From the NCBI RefSeq assembly GCF_029360585.1, contig NZ_JAQZSJ010000003.1:124001-188000 (forward strand): a DNA stretch of 64,000 nt, in the 5' to 3' direction. The stretch is from Cohnella caldifontis. Lineage in GTDB: Bacteria > Bacillota > Bacilli > Paenibacillales > Paenibacillaceae. The notes beneath the pieces were generated by a model. The model made no database searches and had not been told where the DNA came from. It saw only the letters and a program-made list of their open reading frames with translations. Within the stretch, counting starts at the first letter, position 1, and every line of letters starts with the position of its first letter. A program made the translations under genes and the position numbers. This document shows positions 17,665 through 26,249 of this stretch, one piece after another.

Positions 17665-19212
17665 ATGACATCACGATTGAAGAGAGTCCTCGCGTTTATC
17701 CTGCTCCTCGCGTTCTTGCCGGCAACGGCCGTGTGGGCCAATTCCGTCATCACGGACCCCGCATTGGCCGCTGCCATTCGGCTGGAATTGGGGCTGGCGT
17801 CCGGGAAAGAGCTAAAAGCAAGCGATCTTCAGCAACTGGATTCCCTGTTCCCTCCCGAATCCAAGAACAAGATCACCCAGCTGCAAGGGTTGGAGTATGC
17901 CGTCAACCTGCAAAACTTGTTTCTGCCCGGCCAAAGCGTTAGAAACATCAAGCCACTGGCCAAACTGAAAAACTTGACGTTCCTGGCGCTGGACGGCAAT
18001 CAGGTCGCGGACCTTTCGCCTTTGTCCGGCTTAACCGCTTTGGAGAAGCTCGTCATCGACGGCAATCAAGTCAAGAGTTTGGAGCCGCTGAGTAAACTGC
18101 CGAACCTGACGGATCTGCTTGCCGGAAGCAACCAGATTGCCGATATCGGTCCCTTGCGGGACTTGAAGCTGGAATGGGCCGTTCTGGACGGCAACCGAAT
18201 CCAGGATTTGTCCCCGCTCGAAAACCACCCCACGCTGGAGTATCTTTACGTGGAAAATAACCTTATTCAGGATATCGGCGTGCTGGAGTCGATTCCGAAC
18301 CTGATCGAGGTATCCGTGGCGGGCAACCCGCTGAACGCGCAGGCAAGCCAGGTGATCAGCCGTTTGAAAAACAAGGGAGTTGCCGTCACCGCGAATGCGG
18401 CGGAATCCCCGGCGCAGATTCAGGTCGTGCTCGACGCGGAGTCCGTTCCGTTCGACGTTCCTCCTTTCATCCAGGACGGCAACACGATGGTTCCTTTTCG
18501 GGTTCTTTTCGAGAAACTCGGTTTAAGCATCACGTGGATGGCGGATACCCAAACGATTCTGGGGGAAAAGGAGGGCACGCGAATCCGCATGCAGGTAGGC
18601 CAAACCGCGGCGGAGGTGAACGGAAAGACGATCACGCTGGCGGTCCCGCCGACTCTCGTTTCCGGCAGCACGTTCGTGCCGCTGCGGTTCGTGGCGGAGT
18701 CGCTGGACGCGAAAGTGGGATGGGACGGGAGCAGCAATCAAGCGATGATCCGCAGCAAGCAGACGTTCGCTTCTTCCGACGGTTCCGTAAAAGTGACTGC
18801 TTACGGTTCATGGAACGCGGATGAGGAGACTTCCCCGTCTGCCAAGCTGGCGCTGGAATCTTACGACGGGAGTACATTCGCCGTCCGCGCGACGCTTCCG
18901 TCGGATCTGCCTCCGGATACCGATTTGGATACCTTCTACCAGGATGAGAAGAAGAAGCTGCTGGCGAATCCCGATTCCTACGTCATCGACGAGACGGAAG
19001 ATCCGTTCCAAGGACATCCCGCGAAATGGCTGACGTACTACGCAACCGAAGATGATTGGAAAGGCTTCGTGCGAACGTCCGTTTTCTTCGAGGCGGATGG
19101 ACGTTTCTATCAGGTGACGTTATCCGCGAATGAGGATCATTTGGACAGTGCCCTGGAGGGGTTAACCGAGCTTCTGGACACGTTGGAGCTGAAACCGCAG
19201 CAAGAGGCGTAA
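17665..19212 (+). CDS. secreted leucine-rich-repeat protein with copper-amine-oxidase N-terminal domain
   Basis: The 515-residue protein starts at ATG 17665 with AAGGAGAG upstream; the in-frame TTG one codon earlier is less likely. Residues 1-26 form a Sec signal peptide ending AVWANS. About residues 60-230 hold six to seven internalin-like repeats of roughly 22 residues (LxxLxxLxLxxNxVxDLSPLxxL). About 250-370 is a copper-amine-oxidase N-terminal-like domain (VPFRVLFEKLGL, then VPLRFVAESLDA), frequent in Paenibacillaceae surface proteins. The C-terminal 140 residues resemble lipoprotein-type stress domains. It is probably an extracellular binding protein of unknown ligand. Confidence 0.88.
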   Translation: MTSRLKRVLAFILLLAFLPATAVWANSVITDPALAAAIRLELGLASGKELKASDLQQLDSLFPPESKNKITQLQGLEYAVNLQNLFLPGQSVRNIKPLAKLKNLTFLALDGNQVADLSPLSGLTALEKLVIDGNQVKSLEPLSKLPNLTDLLAGSNQIADIGPLRDLKLEWAVLDGNRIQDLSPLENHPTLEYLYVENNLIQDIGVLESIPNLIEVSVAGNPLNAQASQVISRLKNKGVAVTANAAESPAQIQVVLDAESVPFDVPPFIQDGNTMVPFRVLFEKLGLSITWMADTQTILGEKEGTRIRMQVGQTAAEVNGKTITLAVPPTLVSGSTFVPLRFVAESLDAKVGWDGSSNQAMIRSKQTFASSDGSVKVTAYGSWNADEETSPSAKLALESYDGSTFAVRATLPSDLPPDTDLDTFYQDEKKKLLANPDSYVIDETEDPFQGHPAKWLTYYATEDDWKGFVRTSVFFEADGRFYQVTLSANEDHLDSALEGLTELLDTLELKPQQEA

Positions 19213-19355
19213 ATCGAATAAAAGCTTGGCGTTTTCCATTGGGCCTCCGGTAAAGGATCGGCCGGTTTGGAGGATGGCCGCGGATGGGCTAAAATGGCGG
19301 TAGAGTCGGATCGATCATCTTGAATCGAGACAGGAATGGAAGAGGAGTGGGAGCC

Positions 19356-20333
19356 ATGAAGTATCGCCGTCTGGGAAACAGCGGGCTGGAAGTGTCGGCT
19401 TTGGGGCTGGGCACCAACGCGTTCGGCAAACGGGCCGACGAAGCCGCGTCCGTCCGGGTCATCCACCGTGCGTTGGACAGCGGAATCAATTTCATCGACA
19501 CGGCCAATATTTACGCGAATACCGAGTCGGAGAGGATCATCGGCCAAGCGCTGGAAGGCGGCAAGCGGCAGCGCGCCGTGCTGGCGACGAAGGCCGGACT
19601 GGTGAGGGGACAAGGCCCGAACGAGAGAGGGTCCTCCCGGTACCATCTGCAGCAGGAGTTGGAAGACAGCCTGAAGCGGCTGAGAACGGACTATGTCGAC
19701 CTGTACCAGATCCATACGTTCGATCCGCATACGCCGTTGGAAGAAACGCTGCGTACGCTGGACGATATGGTACGGTCCGGGAAAGTGCGCTATGTCGGAG
19801 CGTCCAATTACGCCGCCTGGGAGCTGATGAAGGCGCTGGGCATCAGCGACCGAAGCGGATGGGTGCGGTATGTTTCCACCCAGACCAGCTACTCGCTGGC
19901 GGACCGGACCCCGGAGCGGGAGCTGGTGCCGTTCTGTCTGGACCAAGGAGTTGGCATCATCCCGTATTTTCCGCTTGCCGGCGGCATTCTGAGCGGGAAA
20001 TACTCCTTAGCGGAGAGAACGCCCTCCGGTTCGAGAGCGGACACCGATCCGGGCTTCGGGCGGTTTCTGGAGGAAAAGAACCTTCGGCTGGGGGAGAGCG
20101 TGAGCCGACTGGCGGCGGAACGCGGCGTGACGCCGAGCGCGCTGTCTCTCGCCTGGCTGATGGGGCGGCCGGCCGTCTCCACGGTGATCGTGGGCGCCAC
20201 GCGCGCCGAACAGGCGGAGGAGAACCTGAAGAGCCTTACTGTCACTCTCGATCCGGAAACCGAGCAGGCGCTGGACGAACTCAGCAAACCTTTTCTCTAC
20301 GGCGAACCTTTCGCGACCTACCGCTTGTCCTGA
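19356..20333 (+). CDS. aldo/keto reductase
   Basis: Starting at ATG 19356 (AGGAGTGGGAGCC upstream) the protein has 325 residues. It opens MKYRRLGNSGLEVSALGLG, has the catalytic Asp and Tyr in FIDTANIYAN, Lys in LATKAG and the His-type strand DLYQIHTFD. The C-terminal NADPH-binding loop reads IVGATRAEQ. It belongs to the YajO/Kv-beta-like group. It stands alone with its own terminator. The substrate is unknown. Confidence 0.92.
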   Translation: MKYRRLGNSGLEVSALGLGTNAFGKRADEAASVRVIHRALDSGINFIDTANIYANTESERIIGQALEGGKRQRAVLATKAGLVRGQGPNERGSSRYHLQQELEDSLKRLRTDYVDLYQIHTFDPHTPLEETLRTLDDMVRSGKVRYVGASNYAAWELMKALGISDRSGWVRYVSTQTSYSLADRTPERELVPFCLDQGVGIIPYFPLAGGILSGKYSLAERTPSGSRADTDPGFGRFLEEKNLRLGESVSRLAAERGVTPSALSLAWLMGRPAVSTVIVGATRAEQAEENLKSLTVTLDPETEQALDELSKPFLYGEPFATYRLS

Positions 20334-20349
20334 CCCTATATTCATGATA

Positions 20350-20400
20350 AAAACAGAGTCCGCGTACGAAGGGAGCTTCGTGAGCCGGCTCTGTTTTTTC
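20350..20400 (+). terminator. terminator after aldo/keto reductase
   Basis: AAACAGAG...CTCTGTTT outer arms with an inner perfect ACGAAG-GGAG-CTTCGT hairpin, followed by a T-run. Confidence 0.75.
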
Positions 20401-20460
20401 GTCACCGAACGGTTCGTCATCGTTCCGGTCAGCGGCTGCTGCACATGCGCAATGCAAGTC

Positions 20461-20643
20461 TAACGGACACAGCGGACGCTATTCAGGATGGAATCGCCAC
20501 TTTGAATTTCTAACGGACACCGTGGCGCTTATTCGCCTTATGGAAGCAGGTAGGACGGCGATTTGGGCCCATTAAGGTCCGCAGTGTCCGTTAGAATCCG
20601 AGAAGAGCCGTTTCCTGCCGAATAACGTCCGTGGTGTCCGTTA
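20461..20643. repeat. four-arm palindromic repeat element, copy 1 (183 bp)
   Basis: Two direct TAACGGACAC motifs at 20461 and 20511 are mirrored by two GTGTCCGTTA motifs ending at 20593 and 20643. The extended motif is about 23 bp (TAACGGACAC then NNNGGNCGYTTATT-like). Arms on each side are exactly 50 bp apart, and the whole element spans 183 bp. A second copy with the same geometry is at 54653-54835. It fills most of the gap 20334-20693, which holds no gene. Confidence 0.85.
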
Positions 20644-20693
20644 AGCAGGACCGCTGCGTATTGACGTGGCGCAAATGCCGGGTGTCGATTCCG

Positions 20694-21491
20694 TTACCGC
20701 CGTCCCGCCTTCCGCCTGAACGACCAGGAGCCCCAGACGATGGCTATGATCAGGAGGAGCAGGCACCAGCCGACGGCCAGCCAAGCTTGGTTGCCGATCG
20801 GCGTGCCGGTGAGCAATCCGCGGATCGTCTCGATAACCGGCGTGATCGGCTGGTTTTCCGCGATCCATTGCAGCCATGTCGGCATCGTATCCGTCTGAAC
20901 GAAGGCGCTGGAGAGATACGGGAGGAACAGCAGAGCGAAGCCGTATCCGCTAGCGGCTGCCGGGGTGCCGGCGACGAGGCCGATGGCGGCGAACAGCCAA
21001 GTGAACGTCAGGATGAACAGCGTGATCATGCCAGCGGCTCCCAGCCATTCGAGGAAATCGGCGCTGGGCTCGAACCCGACCAATAATCCGACGCCGATCA
21101 CGATCGCGGTGGCCAGAAGGTTGCGGGCCAAGCTGGCCGTGACATGTCCGGTAATGACGTTCATGCTGGCGATCGGCATCGTCCGGAACCGGTCGATGAT
21201 CCCGTTCGTCATGTCGGTCGCCACGTCGACGGCCGTGCTGGAGGAGCCGAAGCCGGCGCAGAGCAGGATAATGCCCGGCACCACGTAGTTGACATAATGC
21301 CCGCTAGGATCGAGGGCGCCTCCGAACACGTAGGTGAACAGCAGCATGAGCATGATCGGAAGCAGGATCGCCATCATCAACGCTTCCGTGTTCCGCAGGC
21401 TGTGGCGAAGGCTTCGCCCGATGAATACGGCGCCGGCCGCGCCGAAAGACGCGGATTTGCTCTGAGCCGGTGCGAGGGTGCGGGTGGTCAT
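20694..21491 (-). CDS. ABC-2 type transporter permease (DrrB-like)
   Basis: The 265-residue protein has about six membrane helices. Its soluble N-terminus leads into FIGRSLRHSLRNTEAL, then IMLMLLFTYVFGGAL, and the ABC-2 signature around GVGLLVGFEPSADFL and GTPAAASGYGFALLFLP. It pairs with the DrrA-like ATPase, overlapping it by four bases, to form an exporter for hydrophobic drugs or lipids. The substrate is unknown. Confidence 0.92.
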   Translation of the reverse strand: MTTRTLAPAQSKSASFGAAGAVFIGRSLRHSLRNTEALMMAILLPIMLMLLFTYVFGGALDPSGHYVNYVVPGIILLCAGFGSSSTAVDVATDMTNGIIDRFRTMPIASMNVITGHVTASLARNLLATAIVIGVGLLVGFEPSADFLEWLGAAGMITLFILTFTWLFAAIGLVAGTPAAASGYGFALLFLPYLSSAFVQTDTMPTWLQWIAENQPITPVIETIRGLLTGTPIGNQAWLAVGWCLLLLIIAIVWGSWSFRRKAGRR

Positions 21492-22372
21492 GATACGGAT
21501 TCCTCCTTTGGAGTCGCGGTCAGCGCCACGAAAACGTCGTCCATGCTGGGCCTGCGCAGGTTCAAACGGGCTCCTTCCGGTACGCTGCGGACCAGATCGT
21601 CGAGCAGCCGCTTAATTTCCCCGACGCTGCCGCCGGTCGGAATTTCGCGGAATACCTCGTCCCTCTCGTCTCTCAGCTCCAGCACGTCTTCCCCGATGCG
21701 GGCCTTGAGTTCTTTGGCGGTGCCTTGCGCCACGATCTTGCCGCCCGCGATCACGGCGATTCGGTCGGCTAATTGATCGGCCTCTTCCAAATACTGTGTC
21801 GTGAGAAACACGGTGACCCCCTCTTCGGCCAGTCCCAGGATCATGTCCCACAAAGCCCGCCTGCTGTGCGTGTCCATGCCCGTCGTCGGTTCGTCCAGGA
21901 ACAGAATCGGCTTCCGCACGACTAGGCTGACCGCCAGGTCCAGCCGGCGGCGCATGCCGCCGGAATAGGTCTTCACGCGCTTGCGGGCGGCGTCGGTCAG
22001 GTCGAAGCGCCGTAGCAGCTCTTCGGCGCGCGCTTTCGCTTCCGACGCCGACAGCCCGGAGAGCCTCCCCATCATGCGCAGGTTCTCTTCCCCCGTCAGC
22101 ACCTCGTCGACCGCGGCGAACTGGCCGGTCAGGCTGATCGAGCGCTTGACGCCGTCTTTGCCGCCGACGAGATCGTGCCCGGCGATCCGCACGGATCCCG
22201 CGTCCGGCGCGACCAAGGTGGACAGAATGTGGATCAGCGTCGTTTTGCCGGCGCCGTTCGGTCCGAGCAGCGCGAAAATCGTGCCCGCCGGCACGTTCAG
22301 ATCGATGCCGCTCAGTACCGTCTGTTTCCCGAAAGCCTTGCGCAAGCCTCGGATTTCGATGGCTGGAATCAT
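21488..22372 (-). CDS. ABC transporter ATP-binding protein (DrrA-like)
   Basis: The 294-residue protein has Walker A GPNGAGKTT near residue 37, signature YSGGMRRRLDLA near 138, Walker B ILFLDEPTTGMD, and an H-loop replaced by TTQYLEEAD, which is characteristic of DrrA-type ATPases. The C-terminal 75 residues form the usual DrrA extension. It is the first gene of a two-gene exporter operon divergent from a TetR regulator, with inverted repeats between. Confidence 0.93.
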   Translation of the reverse strand: MIPAIEIRGLRKAFGKQTVLSGIDLNVPAGTIFALLGPNGAGKTTLIHILSTLVAPDAGSVRIAGHDLVGGKDGVKRSISLTGQFAAVDEVLTGEENLRMMGRLSGLSASEAKARAEELLRRFDLTDAARKRVKTYSGGMRRRLDLAVSLVVRKPILFLDEPTTGMDTHSRRALWDMILGLAEEGVTVFLTTQYLEEADQLADRIAVIAGGKIVAQGTAKELKARIGEDVLELRDERDEVFREIPTGGSVGEIKRLLDDLVRSVPEGARLNLRRPSMDDVFVALTATPKEESVS

Positions 22373-22423
22373 CGGATTTCATCCTCTCATTTCTGCTTAG
22401 AATATAAACTGTTTATTTTGTAC

Positions 22424-22460
22424 ACTGTATATTGCATACACAGTATATAACGTATACAGT
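22424..22460. promoter_or_regulatory. inverted repeats between DrrAB operon and TetR gene
   Basis: ACTGTATA (22424-22431) mirrors TATACAGT (22453-22460), and an inner GTATA-TAACG-TATAC dyad spans 22443-22457. The AT-rich, overlapping dyads in a divergent gap are what a TetR dimer would bind; this assignment is inference. Confidence 0.6.
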
Positions 22461-22504
22461 TAAATGGCAACCCTAAATTTTCCGGTGACCTGGAGGACGA
22501 ACCG

Positions 22505-23284
22505 ATGGACCAAGAGCTTGAGAAAAGCCTGCCGCGCGGCATCGCCCTAAGCTGGGGCCTGGTCAAGGAACCGCAGCGCGGGCCCAAGCGGGAATTAAGC
22601 TTGAAAAAAATCGTCGACGCCGCGGTCGCGATCGCCGATCAAGAAGGACTTTCCGCCGTCTCCATGAGCCGGGTGGCGGAGACGCTCGGTTTCACCGCGA
22701 TGTCCCTGTACCGGTATGTTCCGAGCAAGGACGATTTGCTGATGCTGATGCAGGACGCGGTGTGCGACGTCCCCATTCCTCCGGAACGGGAAGGCGAGGA
22801 CTGGCGGCAAAGCTTGCGCGAATACGTCAAGGCTTGTATCGAGGTATTCCGGAACCATCCCTGGTTCGGCGAAATTCCGGTTAGCGGGGTTCCGATGACG
22901 CCGAATAACCTTCGGGTCGTGGATTGGGTCATGCGGACGCTCCGGGGAATGGCGCTGAACGATTTCGAGAAAATGTCGATCGTGCTGCTGCTCAGCAGTT
23001 ATGCTCGCTCGACCGGTATTCTTCAGCGGGATTTCGATCGGGCTTTGAAGGCGGGAGCCAGTCAGGACGAAATCAGCGGACTCGCCTACAGCAAGGCGCT
23101 GAAGCAGCTGGTGACGCCCGATCAATTCCCTTATCTGCATCCGATCGTGGAGTCCGGCGTGTACACCGAAGAGAGTAAGGAAGAGAACTCCGTAGGGGAC
23201 GACTTCGATTTCGGCCTCGAACGGATTCTGGACGGCATCGAAGCTTATTTGAACGCCAAGCAAAAGGGGAATAAAGAAGAGTAA
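22505..23284 (+). CDS. TetR/AcrR-family transcriptional regulator
   Basis: The 259-residue protein has its helix-turn-helix at about residues 35-80 (KKIVDAAVAIADQEGLSAVS, then MSLYRYVPSKDDLL). A TetR_C-like ligand domain follows, with WRQSLREYVKACIEVFRNHPWF. GGAGG precedes the ATG. It is divergent from the DrrAB exporter and most likely represses it until an exported compound binds. The ligand is unknown. Confidence 0.93.
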   Translation: MDQELEKSLPRGIALSWGLVKEPQRGPKRELSLKKIVDAAVAIADQEGLSAVSMSRVAETLGFTAMSLYRYVPSKDDLLMLMQDAVCDVPIPPEREGEDWRQSLREYVKACIEVFRNHPWFGEIPVSGVPMTPNNLRVVDWVMRTLRGMALNDFEKMSIVLLLSSYARSTGILQRDFDRALKAGASQDEISGLAYSKALKQLVTPDQFPYLHPIVESGVYTEESKEENSVGDDFDFGLERILDGIEAYLNAKQKGNKEE

Positions 23285-23312
23285 ACGGAACGAAACCGGG
23301 GGATGGCTGAAA

Positions 23313-23930
23313 ATGTTTTCGATTTTGCCCGAGGAGGCGGCACCCCCGCACGCGCGGAATTGCGAGCGCTGCGAGTTGGCTCGGCAGCGGACCCGCGTCG
23401 TCTGGGGCGAAGGGAATCCGGACGCCCCGATCGTGCTGATCCTGGACAATCCCGGGGCCCGGGAGGATCGGGAAGGGAACCCGTTTCTGTGCGGAACGCG
23501 GGAGACGCTGCAACTGGGGCTGAGGGAAGCGGGATTGCCGATCGAAACCGTATACGTGACGTATCTGTTGAAATGCAGACCGATCCGCGCTTACGATAAA
23601 CCGGCCGCGCGGGCCGCATGCGCGCCGCACCTCGACCTGCAGCTTGGGGAGAAGCGGCCGCGGCTGCTGTTCGGCTTCGGCAACGTCGTGGCGGAAGCGA
23701 TGTTTCCGTTGGCGGAGGATCCGACCGTGAAGGCGCTGCGGGGAAGCTGGCATGCGTTCCAAGGCATCCCCGCCGGGCTGACCTATCATCCGCTGGCCGT
23801 ACGCAGACGTCCGAATTTAATGCGCATTTTCGTAGATGACTTAACGGCACTCGCCATCCGTTGGAAGGAGATCGAGGCCTCCGGTCAGCCGAAAAGCAAT
23901 GCCGTCAGCCCTCCGCCAGGAAGTCCATGA
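23313..23930 (+). CDS. uracil-DNA glycosylase family protein (Fe-S type)
   Basis: The 205-residue protein resembles family 4/5 uracil-DNA glycosylases. It has NCERCELA (first two cluster cysteines), GEGNPDAPIVLILDNPGAREDREG split over the substrate pocket (the canonical GEAPG is replaced by DNPGA), LLKCRP and a Cys 16 residues later (third and fourth cysteines). The DNA-intercalation motif is TYHPLAVRRRP. Its 3' end overlaps the convergent hydrolase gene by 26 bases. The altered pocket motif suggests a divergent subfamily. Confidence 0.82.
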   Translation: MFSILPEEAAPPHARNCERCELARQRTRVVWGEGNPDAPIVLILDNPGAREDREGNPFLCGTRETLQLGLREAGLPIETVYVTYLLKCRPIRAYDKPAARAACAPHLDLQLGEKRPRLLFGFGNVVAEAMFPLAEDPTVKALRGSWHAFQGIPAGLTYHPLAVRRRPNLMRIFVDDLTALAIRWKEIEASGQPKSNAVSPPPGSP

Positions 23931-24783
23931 TTTTCGCGTTGACCGACTCGTATTGCTCCGCGATGAAGCAATGGTTCGAATGCGGGATGATGTCCGCCCG
24001 AATGCCCGGCACGAGCTCCCGGATGCGGGCGACGGCTTTCAGCGCGCGGTACACCACTTCTTGATCCCCGGCCAGGAACAGCGTTCTGGGCTGAAGCCCG
24101 CTCATTTCCTCACGCTTGAACACGCAAGGAACCACCTTCATCTGCGGCCGGCAGTGCAGCCACCCCTGCACGATGATTTCCTCGATCTCCTTATCAAGCC
24201 GGTTTCCCTCCGCGAGGAACCAGGTCCACAGCTTCAGGATTTTCTCCCGCGTCGGACGGGCCATGACCGGATACACCTTGAACATGAATTTCAGCGGGAG
24301 CCGCTGGACGGACATGATCGGCGCCAGCAGCACCAGCTTCTCCACTCTCTCCGGGCGGGCCAGCGCGAAATTGAGGCTGAGCCAGCCGCCCATGGAATGG
24401 CCGATGAGCCCGGCCCGATCCAGCTTCAGGCCGTCCAGCACCTCGTCGATCCAGCGGACGCAATCCTCGCGCGATTTCAGAGGCACGGCCGTTTCGCTCT
24501 TTCCGTAGTCGCCCAGCGTATCGATGCAGTACGTCCGGTATTTCCGGTTCAGTTCGGGAAGGTTGCGGTACCACATGATCGAGTTGAACGTCATGCCGTG
24601 AAGCAGCACCAGGGGAGGCGCGTCTTCCGGTCCGCTGACCAGCACGTGCGTTTTGCCGAAGCGGGTTTCCGCGTATAAAGTCTCGTAGGGCTTGTCCCAC
24701 AGGCGTTGCAAGCACTCGTCGTAGGTTCGCAGGAATTTCTCTTTGCCTTCGGGCGTTTTGAAGATGGAAACCTTGTTGGTCAT
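23905..24783 (-). CDS. alpha/beta hydrolase
   Basis: The 292-residue alpha/beta hydrolase has oxyanion strand VLLHGMTFNS near residue 62, the nucleophile elbow GHSMGG near 130, the acid in FLAGDQE near 235 and a histidine in IPHSNHC near 263. A lid-like insertion spans residues 155-215. It is the last gene of a minus-strand trio with an unrecognised protein and an MBL hydrolase. The substrate is not evident. Confidence 0.9.
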   Translation of the reverse strand: MTNKVSIFKTPEGKEKFLRTYDECLQRLWDKPYETLYAETRFGKTHVLVSGPEDAPPLVLLHGMTFNSIMWYRNLPELNRKYRTYCIDTLGDYGKSETAVPLKSREDCVRWIDEVLDGLKLDRAGLIGHSMGGWLSLNFALARPERVEKLVLLAPIMSVQRLPLKFMFKVYPVMARPTREKILKLWTWFLAEGNRLDKEIEEIIVQGWLHCRPQMKVVPCVFKREEMSGLQPRTLFLAGDQEVVYRALKAVARIRELVPGIRADIIPHSNHCFIAEQYESVNAKIMDFLAEG

Positions 24784-24792
24784 GGGTGCACC

Positions 24793-25314
24793 TCATGGGT
24801 TGTCAAATGCGACGAATTCGCCGGGGCGGCCGCGAATCGTTGCGCCGATCCGGGTTAAGGCGGCGGGAGCCGCTTCCGTGAAACGGGCGTACAAGGATTG
24901 GACGTCCGGCAGCAACTCGGGCCAACGGTCCAGCTCTTCCGGCGATAGGGAGAACGCCTCCAGGCTAACGGGAAAGCCGTGCTTCTCCAGCAGATTCCCG
25001 GTCTCCTCGAGCACCTCCCGCATGGACTCCGCTCCGAAATACCGCAGGGCTTCCTTCAAACCGGCCCATAGCTTCGGCTGCGCGTAATCGTAGGCGCACC
25101 ACCAGAAATACTCCCGCATGGAATGGCAGGCATGGTTGTAAAAAGCGTAGAAGAGGAACAGCGCCTTCTGTCCCTCTGTCATCCGACGGTAGACTTCCTC
25201 CTTGACTTCCATGGATTTCGCGCGAACCAGCGGGATCACGGGCGCGAAGCAAGCGCCGCCGAGTTCGCCGTCCGGCGTGGAGTCGAACGTCTCCCGATCC
25301 AATACGATCTGCAA
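24793..25314 (-). CDS. hypothetical protein in hydrolase operon
   Basis: The 173-residue soluble protein starts at a TTG with AGGAGG 7 bases upstream. Residues 45-75 are rich in aromatics and His (ALFLFYAFYNHACHSMREYF then WWCAYDYAQPK). I do not recognise the family. It sits 10 bases from each neighbour, so it is surely co-transcribed with the MBL hydrolase and the alpha/beta hydrolase. The His/Cys-rich core could bind a metal; that is only a guess. Confidence 0.75.
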   Translation of the reverse strand: MQIVLDRETFDSTPDGELGGACFAPVIPLVRAKSMEVKEEVYRRMTEGQKALFLFYAFYNHACHSMREYFWWCAYDYAQPKLWAGLKEALRYFGAESMREVLEETGNLLEKHGFPVSLEAFSLSPEELDRWPELLPDVQSLYARFTEAAPAALTRIGATIRGRPGEFVAFDNP

Positions 25315-25324
25315 TCGAAACCTC

Positions 25325-26083
25325 CTATTCTTTTCCCGCCCGGTCAGCCTCCGCCGCGATCCGCCGAATTTGCTCCATCGGCTCCCATTCGAGCAATCCT
25401 CCGTGATAGCATACGACCGTTTCGATATCGTAGTCCAGGAACTTGGCGACGGAACGCCGGGCCTCGGCCAAATCCAGCGACGTTTGCGGAACGGGGCCGT
25501 GCAGCTTGCCCCCGATGATCATCATGGCATCGACCGCGAGCAGGATTTTGCTTTGCGGCAAATACAGGCTGACATGGCCTTCCGTATGGCCGGGCGTATG
25601 GATGACTTGCAAGCCGCCGCCGAACGGCAGGAGCTGTCCGTCGGTCAACGCCGCGTCCACCTTGGTCTTGGGCGGATTCGCGAATAAAGCTAAAGCCTTT
25701 TTCCGGGGCTCTTCGGGCAGGGCGGCCAACGTTTTCTCCATGATTTCCGGGGTCGTCTTGGTGAGCGGCAAATCGCCTTCGATGTACGGGCGGTCCAGTG
25801 GGTGGGCGTACACCTTCACGCGGTCGCCCAGCTCGCGCCGGATTTCCTCGATCGACCCGACATGGTCGAAATCCTGATGCGTGAGAATGACCGCCGCGAG
25901 CTTCTCCGGAGCGACGCCGCAGTCGGCCATCGCCGCCTTGATCCGCTCCCAGCTGCCCGGCATCCCGGTATCGATCAGCGCCGCGGACGTCTCGTCCCAG
26001 ATCAGAACGGGGTGCAAAGCGGTTTTTTGCCCGAACGCCTCCTCCTGCAATTCTATCATTTCCACGCCGCGATCGATCATCAT
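25325..26083 (-). CDS. MBL-fold metallo-hydrolase
   Basis: The 252-residue protein has the metallo-beta-lactamase motif THQDFDH near residue 68 (HxDxDH, with Gln in place of the usual Ala/Cys between), HTPGHTEGH near 155, an aspartate in LLAVDAMM near 177 and a terminal CYHGG. It is first in a three-gene minus-strand operon. The glyoxalase II-like subgroup hydrolyses varied thioesters or lactones; the substrate here is unknown. Confidence 0.9.
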   Translation of the reverse strand: MMIDRGVEMIELQEEAFGQKTALHPVLIWDETSAALIDTGMPGSWERIKAAMADCGVAPEKLAAVILTHQDFDHVGSIEEIRRELGDRVKVYAHPLDRPYIEGDLPLTKTTPEIMEKTLAALPEEPRKKALALFANPPKTKVDAALTDGQLLPFGGGLQVIHTPGHTEGHVSLYLPQSKILLAVDAMMIIGGKLHGPVPQTSLDLAEARRSVAKFLDYDIETVVCYHGGLLEWEPMEQIRRIAAEADRAGKE

Positions 26084-26249
26084 TTTCCGAACTCCGTCCT
26101 TTCGGTTCCGTTATATTTGTGGGGGATAACTTGTGCTCCCCTATCTTAATGGAGTATGTTTCGTATAGAAAACCGGGTAAAACCGAACGATTTTAGAGGC
26201 CGTTTTTTCGGCGTTTTTCCGCGGCCATTTAACCAACCGGGGTGCCAAG

